Origin: Pleomorphomonas sp. T1.2MG-36 | GTDB lineage: Bacteria > Pseudomonadota > Alphaproteobacteria > Rhizobiales > Pleomorphomonadaceae | DNA: 64,000 bases | Assembly (NCBI RefSeq): GCF_950100655.1 | Contig: NZ_CATNLY010000001.1 | Location: forward strand, 992,001-1,056,000 | Reading direction: 5' to 3' | Shown: one piece after another, positions 35,161 to 44,471 of the stretch | Position numbering within the stretch: position 1 is the stretch's first letter | Layout of the letters: each line of letters starts with the position of its first letter | Notes under the pieces: generated by a model | The model's input: only the letters and a program-made list of their open reading frames with translations | What the model was told of the DNA's origin: nothing | Database searches by the model: none | Position numbers and translations under genes: made by a program

Positions 35161-36489
35161 ATGGAAAATTCGCAAGCCCTCTCGCCGTTGCGCGAATCCG
35201 ATTACGAGGCCATCGAAGCCGCCGTCATGGAGACCGAGAAGGGACGCTGGTTCCTCTTCGAATACTCCCGGCGTCATCGATCGGCCGATACCGATATGGT
35301 GATGGGTGCCATCGGTCGCCTTGAGAGCCTGCTGAAGCGCGAGCGTCGCCCCGACGCCGATCGCATTCGCCTCGACATCGGCGAGATGAAGGATGCCATC
35401 GAGCGCACCAAGCTTGAGATCGCCCAGATCAAGAGCGACGGCCGCTCGCCCCTGAGCCGCTTCGACCGCGCCTCCAACGAGCTCGACGCCATCGTCGAGC
35501 AGACCGAAGGCGCCACCTCCGAGATTCTCGGTTCGGCCGAGAAGATTCAGGAACTCGCCTGGACGATGCGCGAAGCCGGCGTCGACAACGCGCTCTGCGA
35601 CGAGGTCGAGAACCTGACCACCAACATCTACATGGCCTGCTCGTTCCAGGACCTGACTGGCCAGCGGACGCAGAAGGTCGTGCAGGTCCTGCGCTATCTC
35701 GAAAACCGCATCAACGCGATGATCGAGATCTGGGGCATGGACGAAGAGGAAGTGCACAGCTCGTCGTCCGAGCGGCGCGTCGCCGTCAACGCGCATGATC
35801 ACCGCCCCGACGCCCACCTGCTGAACGGCCCTGCCCTGGCTGGCGAAGGCATCGAGCAAAACCTGGTCGACAACCTGATGGTCGAGGATGCCGCGGCCGA
35901 TCAGGCCGCCCTCGACACGGTGGCCAATCATGCCATCGACGAGATGGACTTCGACCGCATCGAAGCCATGGCCGGACTGCAGCATGCTCCGGCGCCCTCG
36001 ATGGTCGGTGCAGACGGTCAGATCGACTTCGACGCCATCCCGACCGACGGCGATCCGGAGACGGCGGCTGCGCTTGCCGACAGCATCGACTTCGACGCCA
36101 TCGACACCGACGAAGACTCGCCCGAAGATGCGGCCGCCCTCGCCGACAGCATCGACTTCGACACCATCGAAGCCGACGAGGACCTGCCGGAAGATGCCGC
36201 CGCCCTGGCCGACAGCATCGACTTCGACAGCATCGAGACCGAAGAGGCTCTGCCCGAAGACGCCGCCGCCCTCGCCGACGGCATGGATTTCGACCCGATC
36301 GAAACCGAGGTCGAGGAGCCGGAAGCAGGAAACGAACCGACGGACGAGGCGCTGGCCATCGCGTCGGAGGCAGTGGACACGGCCATAGAGGCGCTGAAGG
36401 AAGTCTCCGACACCGTGCGTCAGGGCAAGGATGTCGACGATCCGTTCGCCCGCATGACCAAGGCCGAACGGCAGGCGCTGTTCTCCTGA
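35161..36489 (+). CDS. CheZ-like protein phosphatase with acidic C-terminal repeats
   Basis: A 442-residue protein. The first about 200 residues form a CheZ-type long helical hairpin, with the catalytic-type motif FQDLTGQRTQKVV at about 162-174 (the D and Q that dephosphorylate CheY are kept). Residues 200-300 are low in complexity; 306-393 consist of four 22-residue acidic repeats (ADSIDFDxIxxDEDxPEDAA). Classical CheZ is about 215 residues, so this has an unusual acidic extension. A YjfB-type motility gene follows 29 bp later, supporting a motility role. The start at 35161 lacks a clear binding site. Confidence 0.78.
   Translation: MENSQALSPLRESDYEAIEAAVMETEKGRWFLFEYSRRHRSADTDMVMGAIGRLESLLKRERRPDADRIRLDIGEMKDAIERTKLEIAQIKSDGRSPLSRFDRASNELDAIVEQTEGATSEILGSAEKIQELAWTMREAGVDNALCDEVENLTTNIYMACSFQDLTGQRTQKVVQVLRYLENRINAMIEIWGMDEEEVHSSSSERRVAVNAHDHRPDAHLLNGPALAGEGIEQNLVDNLMVEDAAADQAALDTVANHAIDEMDFDRIEAMAGLQHAPAPSMVGADGQIDFDAIPTDGDPETAAALADSIDFDAIDTDEDSPEDAAALADSIDFDTIEADEDLPEDAAALADSIDFDSIETEEALPEDAAALADGMDFDPIETEVEEPEAGNEPTDEALAIASEAVDTAIEALKEVSDTVRQGKDVDDPFARMTKAERQALFS
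36076..36339 (+). repeat. Four 66-bp tandem coding repeats
   Basis: Units start at 36076, 36142, 36208 and 36274, each encoding 22 residues such as ADSIDFDTIEAD plus EDLPEDAAAL; the fourth diverges. A shortened unit precedes them near 36020. The spacing is exact and the DNA is similar, so copy number could vary between strains. Confidence 0.85.
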
Positions 36490-36518
36490 GAGCATTCTAG
36501 CAGGCGCGAGTATCGAAA

Positions 36519-36704
36519 ATGGATGTTTCGGCAGCCGTCGCGACCATGGTGCAGACCAACACCACGAACAATATCGGCATGGCCGCCATGAAGATGGCGC
36601 TCAAATCCGACCAGGCGGCCGCCGAGCTTCTGAGCAAAGCGACCCAAACGGCGTCCGCTCCGCCACCGGCCGGCATGGGAGCCCATGTCGACATGACCGT
36701 CTGA
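36519..36704 (+). CDS. Putative motility protein, YjfB family
   Basis: A 61-residue protein. MDVSAAVATMVQTNTTNNIG then MAAMKMALKSDQAAAELL fits the small YjfB-like putative motility family seen near flagellar and chemotaxis genes. There are no membrane segments or cysteines. The biochemical role is unknown. It follows the CheZ-like gene by 29 bp, probably co-transcribed. Confidence 0.7.
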   Translation: MDVSAAVATMVQTNTTNNIGMAAMKMALKSDQAAAELLSKATQTASAPPPAGMGAHVDMTV

Positions 36705-36719
36705 CAGCGCGAAGCCGCC

Positions 36720-37769
36720 TCAGGCGATCGCCGGCTCAAGGGGCGCATCCAGCGTCTCGCCGTTGGCAAGCCGGATGTTGTCGAGGAATTGCAGCGCCGC
36801 CCGCCGCCAGCTGAAAGACAGCGCCAACTGGCGTGCCGCCGTTCGATCGATGGCGAGGGCGCCGAGACAGGCCGCCCGCAGATCCTCGTCGAGAATGCCG
36901 GCGTCGCTGTCGCCGAGAATGTCGAGCGGCCCCATCACCGGATAGGCGGCGACCGGCAGGCCCGAGGCCAGCGCCTCCAGCAGCACGTTGCCGAAGGTAT
37001 CCGTCCGCGAGGGAAACACGAAGACGTCGGCCGAGGCATAGGCGCTGGCGAGATCCTCGCCGATCTTGACGCCGGCGAAGTGGACGTTCGGGTAGCGCCT
37101 CGCGAGGCTCGCCCGCTGCGGCCCATCGCCCACCACCACCTTGGAGCCCGGCAGATCGAGCGCCAGGAACGCCTCAAGATTCTTCTCGACGGCGATACGC
37201 CCGACGTTGATGAAGATCGGCCGTGGCAGATGGTCGAACACCCCCGCCTCATCCGGTCGCGGCCGGAACAGCTCGGCGTCGATGCCGCGCCCCCAACGCA
37301 TCAGGTTGCGGAAGCCGCGCGCCGACAGTTCGGCCGCCAGCGTGTCGGTGGCCACCATGCAGCCGGCACCGCCGTTATGGAACCGGCGAACGAGGGCATA
37401 AAGCCAGGACTCGGGCACCGGCAGCCGTGCCGACACATACTCCGGAAACCGCGTGTGATAGCTCGTCGTGTAGGGCATGCCGTGGCGGCGGCACCATTTG
37501 CGCGCCTTGAGGCCAAGCGGCCCTTCGGTGGCGATGTGGACGTAGGCCGGCTGGCCACGCTCGATCTCGCGGGCCACCCGCCTATAGGTCGAGATGGCGA
37601 CGCGGATTTCCGGATAGCTCGGTAGCGGCAGCGTCCGGAACAGATCCGGCGTCACCATGGTGACTTCGGCCCCCATGGCGATCAGCTCGGCGTTGGTGCG
37701 CTCGATCGAGCGGACGACGCCGTTGACCTGAGGATGCCAGGCATCGGTGACGACGGTGATGCGCGTCAT
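36720..37769 (-). CDS. Glycosyltransferase family 4/1 (GT-B), mannosyltransferase-like
   Basis: A 349-residue retaining GT-B enzyme. The N-terminal part begins ITVVTDAWHPQVNGVVRSIE. The donor-binding half has INVGRIAVEKNLEAFL and the E-x7-E-type segment SRTDTFGNVLLEALASGLP. It resembles alphaproteobacterial glycolipid or mannosyl transferases. Its ATG overlaps the stop of the upstream phosphoesterase gene (ATGA), so the pair may act together on an envelope lipid. The exact acceptor is unknown. Confidence 0.85.
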   Translation of the reverse strand: MTRITVVTDAWHPQVNGVVRSIERTNAELIAMGAEVTMVTPDLFRTLPLPSYPEIRVAISTYRRVAREIERGQPAYVHIATEGPLGLKARKWCRRHGMPYTTSYHTRFPEYVSARLPVPESWLYALVRRFHNGGAGCMVATDTLAAELSARGFRNLMRWGRGIDAELFRPRPDEAGVFDHLPRPIFINVGRIAVEKNLEAFLALDLPGSKVVVGDGPQRASLARRYPNVHFAGVKIGEDLASAYASADVFVFPSRTDTFGNVLLEALASGLPVAAYPVMGPLDILGDSDAGILDEDLRAACLGALAIDRTAARQLALSFSWRRAALQFLDNIRLANGETLDAPLEPAIA

Positions 37770-38569
37770 TCGGCGGCCTCGGCGCGCGGCAGCATCAAGG
37801 GCTGCTGCCGTTCGTGCTCGAGGCGCGTCCAACGGATGATCTCCAGACTGCCGTCGTGGTTCTCGGCGATCGCCGTGCAGCTTTCCACCCAGTCGCCGGT
37901 ATTGACGTAGGCGATGCCGTTCATGTCGCGCATGCTGGCGTGGTGGATGTGGCCGCAGATGACCCCGTCGGCCCCGACGCGCCGCGCCTCATAGGCCAGG
38001 GCATCCTCGAAGGCGCCGATGAAATTGACGGCGTTCTTCACACGGAGCTTGGCCCAGGCCGACAGCGACCAGTAGGGCAGCCCGAGGAACCGCCTGGCCC
38101 TGTTGAGCCACGTATTGATCCACAGCGCCGTCTCATAGGCCCAGTCGCCGAGGTAGGCCAGCCAGCGGGCATGCCGCACCACCACGTCGAACTGGTCGCC
38201 GTGGATCACCAGGAACCGGCGACCGTCGGCCGCCTCGTGCAGACAGCGATCCATCACCTCGACGCCGCCGAAGTGAGTGCCGAGATAGTCGCGCAGGAAC
38301 TCGTCGTGATTGCCGGGAATGTAGACGACCCGCGCGCCCTTGCGAGCCTTGCGCAACAGCTTCTGGACCACGTCGTTATGGCTCTGCGTCCAGAACCAGG
38401 ACCGGCGCATCCGCCAGCCGTCGACGATGTCGCCCACGAGATAGATCGTCTCCGCCTCGTGAACGCGCATGAAGTCCAACAGAAGATCGGCCTGGCAGTC
38501 TCGCGTGCCGAGATGAATGTCGGACAGGAACAGCGATCTCAGGCTTCGAGTAGTATTGGCGTCCGTCAT
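37766..38569 (-). CDS. LpxH-like metallophosphoesterase (UDP-2,3-diacylglucosamine diphosphatase-like)
   Basis: A 267-residue calcineurin-like phosphoesterase. The metal-binding motifs are all present: LSDIHLGT (about 15-22), GDIVDGW (about 45), PGNHDEF (about 83), HGDQFD (about 120) and GHIHHA (about 207-212). LpxH hydrolyses UDP-2,3-diacylglucosamine in lipid A synthesis, but alphaproteobacteria often use LpxI, so another pyrophosphate substrate is possible. A start eight codons upstream (38593) has GGAG close by and is an alternative. It is coupled to the glycosyltransferase. Confidence 0.85.
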   Translation of the reverse strand: MTDANTTRSLRSLFLSDIHLGTRDCQADLLLDFMRVHEAETIYLVGDIVDGWRMRRSWFWTQSHNDVVQKLLRKARKGARVVYIPGNHDEFLRDYLGTHFGGVEVMDRCLHEAADGRRFLVIHGDQFDVVVRHARWLAYLGDWAYETALWINTWLNRARRFLGLPYWSLSAWAKLRVKNAVNFIGAFEDALAYEARRVGADGVICGHIHHASMRDMNGIAYVNTGDWVESCTAIAENHDGSLEIIRWTRLEHERQQPLMLPRAEAAE

Positions 38570-38720
38570 GGCAAACAAAGATGCGCGTCGCATCTTCTCC
38601 GGTGCGGGAATCGACGGCAATTCGCCAATCCCGATACCTCCTTTTGTCCCGACAGCTTCTCAGTTTTATGACAAGGCCGCCAATTGTGTCACATCGAACC
38701 ACTCGGCACCCCACAAATGC

Positions 38721-38746
38721 AAAACGGCCCGGTCGAAACCGGGCCG
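38721..38746 (-). terminator. Terminator after pgl
   Basis: On the minus strand CGGCCCGG pairs with CCGGGCCG around a 6-nt loop and runs into TTTT, 28 bp past the pgl stop. Confidence 0.85.
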
Positions 38747-38773
38747 CCCAATCCTGAAATCGTTCGCTCCTGA

Positions 38774-39466
38774 TCAAGGGCACCAGAGAACCTTGACCAG
38801 CTTCTCCGACTTGAGAAGGCTGCGCACCGGCATCTCCAGCACGTCGTCGCCGGCCACGGCCTTTTCGAAGGCGGCGCGCTTTTCGGCGCCTTCGATGTGC
38901 AGCAGGATCTCGTCGGCGCCCAGCAGCAGCGGCAGCGTCAGCGTGATGCGCGGCTCGCCCGCCGCCTTGGCGTTGATCGCCATCACCTGCGCCTTGCAAT
39001 CGGGCGAGTTGGCCACGGCCAGATTGTCACCGCCCGGATAGAAGGAGGCGGTGTGGCCGTCCTCGCCCATGCCGAGCACGACGGCGGCGAAGGGAAGCGG
39101 CAGATCGGCGATGACCTTGCCGACCTCGGCCACCGCTTCCTCGGGCGTCGGCACCGGCCGGTAGAGCGGCACGAACTCGATGTTGCTGAGCGGCCCCTTC
39201 AGGAGGTGGCGGCGGGCAAGGCCGGCGTTCGAGCGCTCGTGGCTCTCCGGCACCCAGCGTTCGTCGACCAGAGTCACGACGACGTCGTTCCAGGGCATGC
39301 GATAGCGCGACATCGCCTCGAGGAAGCGCACCGGCGTCTTGCCCCCCGACAACGCCAGCGCCGCCTTGCCATGCAGGCGGATGGTATGGGCGAGCGCACC
39401 GGCGACCTCGACAGTCAAGGCATCGGCAAGCGCAGCGCCATTTTCGAACTCCTGAAACTCGTACAT
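38774..39466 (-). CDS. pgl: 6-phosphogluconolactonase
   Basis: A 230-residue Pgl (DevB type). Substrate-binding motifs are LALSGGKTP (about 37-45), LVDERWVP (about 65-72) and GMGEDGHTASFYPG (about 131-144). It hydrolyses 6-phosphogluconolactone in the pentose phosphate and Entner-Doudoroff routes, in the cytoplasm. GGAGGAATGG before 39466 fixes the start; the upstream open frame is not coding. pgi lies 243 bp upstream on the same strand with its own terminator. Confidence 0.94.
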   Translation of the reverse strand: MYEFQEFENGAALADALTVEVAGALAHTIRLHGKAALALSGGKTPVRFLEAMSRYRMPWNDVVVTLVDERWVPESHERSNAGLARRHLLKGPLSNIEFVPLYRPVPTPEEAVAEVGKVIADLPLPFAAVVLGMGEDGHTASFYPGGDNLAVANSPDCKAQVMAINAKAAGEPRITLTLPLLLGADEILLHIEGAEKRAAFEKAVAGDDVLEMPVRSLLKSEKLVKVLWCP

Positions 39467-39668
39467 CCATTCCTCCAGATCGGCGACCCCGTGACGCCGC
39501 CGGCTGTCATCGGCTGCACGGCGGTTCGGCCTGAGCATCGGACAGCGCCGTGCGGGCCAGCTTTCCCCTTGTCCAAATATACACAATCGGCCGGCGTTGG
39601 CACCGGCCGACTTTGCGCAATACCTGAAAACCCGCGCCGGGATGCCCCAAGGCAACAACGGCATGAGG

Positions 39669-39698
39669 AAAAGCCGGCGGCGCACCCGCCACCGGCTT
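39669..39698 (-). terminator. Terminator after pgi
   Basis: On the minus strand AAGCCGG and CCGGCTT pair, with inner GGC/GCC pairing, and the stem ends in TTTTCC, 12 bp past the pgi stop. A second hairpin (TCGGCCGG/CCGGCCGA, 39587-39610) lies nearer the pgl leader. Confidence 0.75.
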
Positions 39699-39709
39699 CA
39701 TCGGAAGAC

Positions 39710-41353
39710 TCAATCCTTCCGCAGCGCCTTGATGGCCGCAACCAGTCCCTTGGTCGAGGCATCCTGGCTCGCCGCCGGTTCCGCCTCGTTCTTGAGGATC
39801 GGCAGAAGGCGGTTGGCGAGCTCCTTGCCGAGCTCGACGCCCCACTGGTCGTAGGAGTTGACGCCCCAGATGGTGCCCTGCACGAACACCTTGTGCTCGT
39901 AGATGGCGATCAGGCGGCCAAGCGTCCTCGGGTCGAGGGTGCGGTAGAGGATGGTGTTGGTCGGGCGATTGCCGGGGAACGCCTTGTGCGGGGCGAGAGC
40001 GGCGACGTCGGCCTCCGACTTGCCGGCCTTCCGGAGCTCGGCGGCGGCTTCGTCCGCCGTCTTGCCGAGCATCAGCGCCTCGGTCTGAGCCAGCACGTTG
40101 GACAGGAGCTTGGGATGGTGGTCGCCCACCTGCTCGTGCGGCACGGCGGCGGCCAGGAAGTCGGCCGGGATGACGTCGGTGCCCTGGTGGATCAACTGGT
40201 AGAAGGCGTGCTGGCCGTTGGTGCCGGGCTCGCCCCAGACGATCGGCCCGGATGCGCGCGGCACCGGCGTGCCGTCGGTGCGCACGCCCTTGCCGTTGCT
40301 CTCCATGTCGAGCTGCTGCAGGTAGGCGGCAAAGCGCGAAAGACGCTGGTCGTAGGGCAGCACGGCGTGGGTCGAGAAGCCCCAGACGTTGCGGTACCAG
40401 ACGCCGAGAAGGCCGAGGATCACCGGGATGTTCTTCTCGAGCGGCGCGGTGCGGAAGTGGTTGTCCACCTCGTGGGCGCCGGAGAGGAAGGCGACGAAAT
40501 TGTCGAAACCGACGGAGATCGCCACCGGCAGACCGATGGCCGACCACACCGAGTAACGGCCGCCGACCCAGTCCCAGAAGCCGAAGGCGCGCTTCACGTC
40601 CATGCCGAAGGCGGCCACCTTGTCGAGCGCCGTGGACACCGCGCAGAAGTGCGCGCCCACCGCCGCTTCGCCGAGGTTCGTCTTGATCCACTCGCGAGCC
40701 GTGCCGGCGTTGGTCATGGTCTCGGAAGTGGTGAAGGTCTTGGACGCCACGACGAACAGCGTCGTCTTGGGATCGAGTTCGGCCAAGGTATCGGCGATAT
40801 GGGCGCCGTCGACGTTGGACACATAGTGCAGGCGCGGGCCATTGCCGCGATAAGGCGTCAGCGCCAGCGTCGCCATGGCCGGGCCGAGATCGGAGCCGCC
40901 GATGCCGATGTTGACGACGTCGGTGAACTTGGCGCCGGTCGAAGACGCGATCTTGCCGGAGCGGATGCCCTCGGCGAAGTCGCGGATGCGGCCGAGCACC
41001 TCGTTGACGTCGGGCATGACGTCCTTGCCGTCGACGATGACCGGCGTGTTGGACCGGTTGCGCAGCGCCGTATGCAGCACGGCGCGCTTCTCGGTGGTGT
41101 TGATGATGGCGCCGGAGAACATGGCATCGCGGCGCTCGGCCACACCGGCGGCCTTGGCCAGCTCGATCAGCAGACCGAAGGCATCCGCATCGAGACGGTT
41201 CTTCGAGAAATCGAGCAACAGGTCATCGAGATGCACGCTGAAGCGGTCGAAACGGCCGGCGTCCTCGGCGAACAGCTTTCGCATCGGGCGATCGGCCAGC
41301 TCGGCCTTCTTGGCTTCCAGACGCTTGAAGATAGGATCCAGCTCCGCGACCAT
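39710..41353 (-). CDS. pgi: Glucose-6-phosphate isomerase
   Basis: A 547-residue Pgi with both family signatures, [14 protein letters not shown] (about 263-276) and [16 protein letters not shown] (about 497-512), and the SNVDG segment. It converts glucose 6-phosphate and fructose 6-phosphate. I use the ATG at 41353, with GGAG nine bases upstream; a GTG two codons earlier is possible. It is grouped with pgl, as in many rhizobia. Confidence 0.96.
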   Translation of the reverse strand: MVAELDPIFKRLEAKKAELADRPMRKLFAEDAGRFDRFSVHLDDLLLDFSKNRLDADAFGLLIELAKAAGVAERRDAMFSGAIINTTEKRAVLHTALRNRSNTPVIVDGKDVMPDVNEVLGRIRDFAEGIRSGKIASSTGAKFTDVVNIGIGGSDLGPAMATLALTPYRGNGPRLHYVSNVDGAHIADTLAELDPKTTLFVVASKTFTTSETMTNAGTAREWIKTNLGEAAVGAHFCAVSTALDKVAAFGMDVKRAFGFWDWVGGRYSVWSAIGLPVAISVGFDNFVAFLSGAHEVDNHFRTAPLEKNIPVILGLLGVWYRNVWGFSTHAVLPYDQRLSRFAAYLQQLDMESNGKGVRTDGTPVPRASGPIVWGEPGTNGQHAFYQLIHQGTDVIPADFLAAAVPHEQVGDHHPKLLSNVLAQTEALMLGKTADEAAAELRKAGKSEADVAALAPHKAFPGNRPTNTILYRTLDPRTLGRLIAIYEHKVFVQGTIWGVNSYDQWGVELGKELANRLLPILKNEAEPAASQDASTKGLVAAIKALRKD

Positions 41354-41506
41354 GTTCACGCACTCCCAATGCCGGGCCGTTGCCCGTTTTGTTCCGCCAA
41401 TTGGCTCGGGATATTACGGAGAGGCGCGGAGCAAGGCTAGTACCTTCGTCTAGGTTTGATTGCGAATTCGGTAGCATTGCCGTGACAAGTCGCTTGAACC
41501 GACAAG

Positions 41507-42094
41507 CTATTCTCCAAGGAGTTCGGCCACGATGACGACGACGGCGTGCCGATCGGCGAGCCCGGCCAGTTCCGCCCGCTGAAGATCGGCGGCCGTCACG
41601 ACGCCGCCCGAATATGGCAGGTCGCGCGTGGCGGTGGCATCGGCCGCCACGGTCGGCAGGATGCCGAGGTCGAGGGCGGCGCGGACGGTCGAGGAAACGC
41701 AGTTGTGCGTCATGAAACCGGCAACGATTATCTCGCCGCCATGCTCCCCAAGCTCTGCCAGCAGCGGCGTATCGGCAAAGCCGTTCGGCAGCGTCTTGAC
41801 CACCACGGCTTCACCCTCACGGGGCGCCAGCCGGTCGATCACCGCGCCGCCGGGGCCGTCGAGATCGAACAGCCCGCCGGCCGCCCCGCGCTGAACCACG
41901 TGGATGACTTTCGAACCGCGCGCCCGGGCGGCGTCGAGCAACCGGCCGGCGGCCTCCACCGCCGCCTCCACGCCGGCCAGCGCCAGGGGGCCGGTGAGAT
42001 AGTCGTTCTGGCAATCGACCAGCACCAGAGGCGCCACGCCGAGGCGGGCGGGGATGACGGTGCGACCGAAGAGGTCATTGAGTGTGCATGGCAT
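41507..42094 (-). CDS. Isochorismatase-family cysteine hydrolase
   Basis: A 195-residue hydrolase. The catalytic triad is visible: Asp in LVLVDCQNDY (about 27), Lys in VVVKTLPNGF (about 100) and Cys in MTHNCVSST (about 134). Substrates in this family include nicotinamide, N-carbamoyl amines and isochorismate; none is indicated. I start it at 42094 (AGGA seven bases upstream). It diverges from a LysR regulator with 85 bp between them, so it is probably the regulator's target. Confidence 0.88.
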   Translation of the reverse strand: MPCTLNDLFGRTVIPARLGVAPLVLVDCQNDYLTGPLALAGVEAAVEAAGRLLDAARARGSKVIHVVQRGAAGGLFDLDGPGGAVIDRLAPREGEAVVVKTLPNGFADTPLLAELGEHGGEIIVAGFMTHNCVSSTVRAALDLGILPTVAADATATRDLPYSGGVVTAADLQRAELAGLADRHAVVVIVAELLGE

Positions 42095-42135
42095 GTTGCG
42101 TCCTTTCCATCTTGACCACGCAGCGACAATAGGCT

Positions 42136-42190
42136 CTGCATCAACGCAGGAAATCGGCAATAATCAGGGATCAATCTGCATGGACGCAGG
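42136..42190. promoter_or_regulatory. Paired LysR-type operator candidates
   Basis: CTGCATCAACGCAGG (42136-42150) recurs as CTGCATGGACGCAGG (42176-42190), exactly 40 bp apart. Each copy is itself an inverted repeat (CTGC-N6-GCAG). The second covers the LysR start codon at 42180, which would allow autorepression while the first serves the divergent hydrolase gene. Binding is inferred. Confidence 0.5.
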
Positions 42191-43037
42191 CTTGAGTTGG
42201 GAAGAGTTGGAGCTGGTGAACGAGCTTGTCGCCGGCGGAACGCTGAGCGCTGCGGCCCGGCAGCTCGGCGTCGACCAGACCACCACCGCCCGCCGCCTCG
42301 CCCGGATCGAGGCGCGGCTCGGGGCGGCGCTGTTCGACCGTGTCGACCGCCGCCTCAGACCAACACCGTTGCTCAGGGACATCCTGCCGCAACTGTCCAC
42401 CATGGCGGCGGTCGCCGAGGAGGCAGGCAACCGGCTGCGCCGCTCGCGCGAAGAGGCGGCGGGCAGCGTGCGCGTTTCAAGCCTCGGGCTCGTTCACGGC
42501 CTGATCCTGGCCCCGTCGCTCGGCGATCTCGCCGCCGCTCATCCCGGCATAGAGGTCGACCTGAACATCGAGGACCGAAGCGTCAGCTTCGAGGAGCGGG
42601 AGGCCGATCTCGCCGTGCGGCTCGGCCGAGGGCCGGTGGACAACGCCACCATCCGGCGTCTGGGCCGCCTCGCCTTCGCGCTTTACCGACCGAAGGCGGG
42701 CGCGCGGTCCGGCTGCATTGTCGCCTATGGCCAGGATTACGCGGACATGCCGGAGATGACCGCCCTGAAGGCGCTGCGTCCGGACGCCCGCGTCATGGCG
42801 CGCTCGAACAGCCTCGACGTATTGGCCGAGGCGGCGGCCTCGACCGGCGCGGACGTCATGCTGCCGGTGCTGATGGGCGATGCCGACCCGCGTTTTGCCG
42901 AAGTCGCCGGCACCCGCGGCGCCGCCTTTCGCGACGTCTATCGCCTCGCTCATCCGGAACGCGGCAAGGCGCCGGCGGTCCGCGCCGTCGCCCGCTGGAT
43001 CGACGCGACGGTGAGCCGCCGGCTCGACAAAAGCTAG
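42180..43037 (+). CDS. LysR-family transcriptional regulator
   Basis: A 285-residue LysR regulator: winged helix (about 4-60; GGTLSAAARQLGVDQTTTARRLARIEAR split by the recognition helix) and a substrate-binding domain (about 87-280; VRVSSLGLVHGLILAPSLGDL). It is divergent from the cysteine hydrolase, the usual target arrangement. ATG at 42180 is the only start that fits the family and lies inside the second operator copy. The ligand is unknown. Confidence 0.88.
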   Translation: MDAGLSWEELELVNELVAGGTLSAAARQLGVDQTTTARRLARIEARLGAALFDRVDRRLRPTPLLRDILPQLSTMAAVAEEAGNRLRRSREEAAGSVRVSSLGLVHGLILAPSLGDLAAAHPGIEVDLNIEDRSVSFEEREADLAVRLGRGPVDNATIRRLGRLAFALYRPKAGARSGCIVAYGQDYADMPEMTALKALRPDARVMARSNSLDVLAEAAASTGADVMLPVLMGDADPRFAEVAGTRGAAFRDVYRLAHPERGKAPAVRAVARWIDATVSRRLDKS

Positions 43038-43038
43038 C

Positions 43039-43836
43039 TCACCACCAGGCGTGGAAGTGATGGACCGGGCCGTGGCCGTGCCCGATCTCCAGCCGGTCGG
43101 CGGCGACGATGGCCGCCGTGACATAGGCCTTGCCCTCGGCGACGGCAGCGGACATGTCGAGCCCCTTGGCAAGGCCGGCGGCGATGGCCGAGGACAGCGT
43201 GCAGCCGGTGCCATGGGTGTTGCGCGTGGCGTGGCGCGGCGCCGTCAGCCAGCGCTCGCCGTCACCGTCGAGATAGAGGTCAGTGCTCTCGGCACCGGTG
43301 CCGTGACCGCCCTTGATCAGCACTGCCTTGGGGCCGAGCGAGAGCAGTTCGCGCCCCGCCTCCAGCATGTCGTCGGTCGTCTCGCCCACCGTCCGCGCCA
43401 AGAGCTTGCCGGCTTCCGGCAGATTGGGCGTGACGAGGCTGGCCAGCGGGAACAGCTCCTTGCGCAGCGTCGCCACCGCCTCGCCCTTGAGCAGGCTGTC
43501 GCCGGACGTCGCCACCATCACCGGGTCGAGCACGACGCGGCTCTGGCCGTAATCGCGAAGGCCGGCTGCGACGGTGCGGATCAGCTCGGGACTGGCCAGC
43601 ATGCCGATCTTCACCGCGCCGACGGCCAGGTCGGAGAACACGGCGTCGATCTCGGCGCGAACGAAGTCGGCCGGCGCCTCATGGATTCCCGTGACGCCGC
43701 GCGTGTTCTGCGCCGTCAGTGCCGTGATCACCGACGCGCCATAGACGCCGAGCGCCGAGAAGGTCTTGAGGTCGGCCTGGATACCGGCGCCTCCGCTTGA
43801 ATCCGACCCTGCGATGGTGACCGCGATCGCCGTCAT
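43039..43836 (-). CDS. thiD: Hydroxymethylpyrimidine/phosphomethylpyrimidine kinase
   Basis: A 265-residue ThiD. The start [20 protein letters not shown] is the substrate-binding signature, with [10 protein letters not shown] at about 99, [10 protein letters not shown] at about 125 and the anion hole/catalytic [18 protein letters not shown] at about 206-223. It phosphorylates the pyrimidine precursor of thiamine twice. Its ATG overlaps the thiE stop (ATGA), so it is coupled in the thiO-thiE-thiD unit. GGGAGG precedes the ATG. Confidence 0.95.
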   Translation of the reverse strand: MTAIAVTIAGSDSSGGAGIQADLKTFSALGVYGASVITALTAQNTRGVTGIHEAPADFVRAEIDAVFSDLAVGAVKIGMLASPELIRTVAAGLRDYGQSRVVLDPVMVATSGDSLLKGEAVATLRKELFPLASLVTPNLPEAGKLLARTVGETTDDMLEAGRELLSLGPKAVLIKGGHGTGAESTDLYLDGDGERWLTAPRHATRNTHGTGCTLSSAIAAGLAKGLDMSAAVAEGKAYVTAAIVAADRLEIGHGHGPVHHFHAWW

Positions 43837-44441
43837 GCCCGCGCCTCCCAAGCCTTGGCCACATCGAGCCATTCAGTCATCCGAGCCTCGGGGCTCGTCG
43901 CCGATAGAACGTCGGAGATCACCGCCACGCTGTCGGCGCCGGCCTGCCAGCAGATGGGCGCCCGGTCGAGCGAGATGCCGCCGATCGCCACCAGCGGCCG
44001 GTTGGCAAGGCGCTTCCACTCGGTGAGCAGCTCGGGGCCGCTTGCCGGGGCCGCATCGTCCTTTGAGACGGTCGACCAGATCGGCCCGAGGGCCACGTGA
44101 TCGGGATCGACCGCCAGTGCCCTGTCGAGCTCCGCCCGGTTGGCGGTGGACACGCCGAAGCGGATGCCGGCGGCCCGGATGGCCCGGAGATCGGCCGTGT
44201 CGAGATCCTCCTGGCCGAGGTGCAGCCACTCCGCGCCGAATTCGATGGCCTCCCGCCAGTGGTCGTTCACCACGCACATGGCGCCGGTCGCCTTGCAAAG
44301 GGCGATCGCCTCGGCGATCTCCCTCCGCCGCGTCTCGATATCGGACGTCTTGGTGCGGATCTGCACCAGCTTCAGACCCAGCGGCAGCAGGCGGGGCAGC
44401 CAAGCGGCACGATCGATGATGAGGTAGAAGCGGTCGAGCAT
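43833..44441 (-). CDS. thiE: Thiamine phosphate synthase-like protein
   Basis: A 202-residue ThiE with VQIRTKT (about 26-32), [10 protein letters not shown] (about 57-66), LHLGQED (about 73) and [11 protein letters not shown] (about 117). It joins the pyrimidine pyrophosphate to the thiazole phosphate. The usual K of the QLRxK motif is present as QIRTK. I start it at the ATG at 44441 rather than a TTG two codons upstream. It follows thiO by 30 bp and overlaps thiD. Confidence 0.92.
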   Translation of the reverse strand: MLDRFYLIIDRAAWLPRLLPLGLKLVQIRTKTSDIETRRREIAEAIALCKATGAMCVVNDHWREAIEFGAEWLHLGQEDLDTADLRAIRAAGIRFGVSTANRAELDRALAVDPDHVALGPIWSTVSKDDAAPASGPELLTEWKRLANRPLVAIGGISLDRAPICWQAGADSVAVISDVLSATSPEARMTEWLDVAKAWEARA

Positions 44442-44471
44442 GGGCAATCCATCAGGGACGAGAAACGGAAA

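Noticed and set aside
36076..36339. CRISPR-like array
   Set aside because: The 66-bp repeats are in frame, encode acidic peptide and have no unique spacers.
38897..41440. An 847-residue plus-strand frame opposite pgl and pgi
   Set aside because: It spans two well-supported genes and the gap between them with His/Arg/Gly-rich composition, so it is a shadow.
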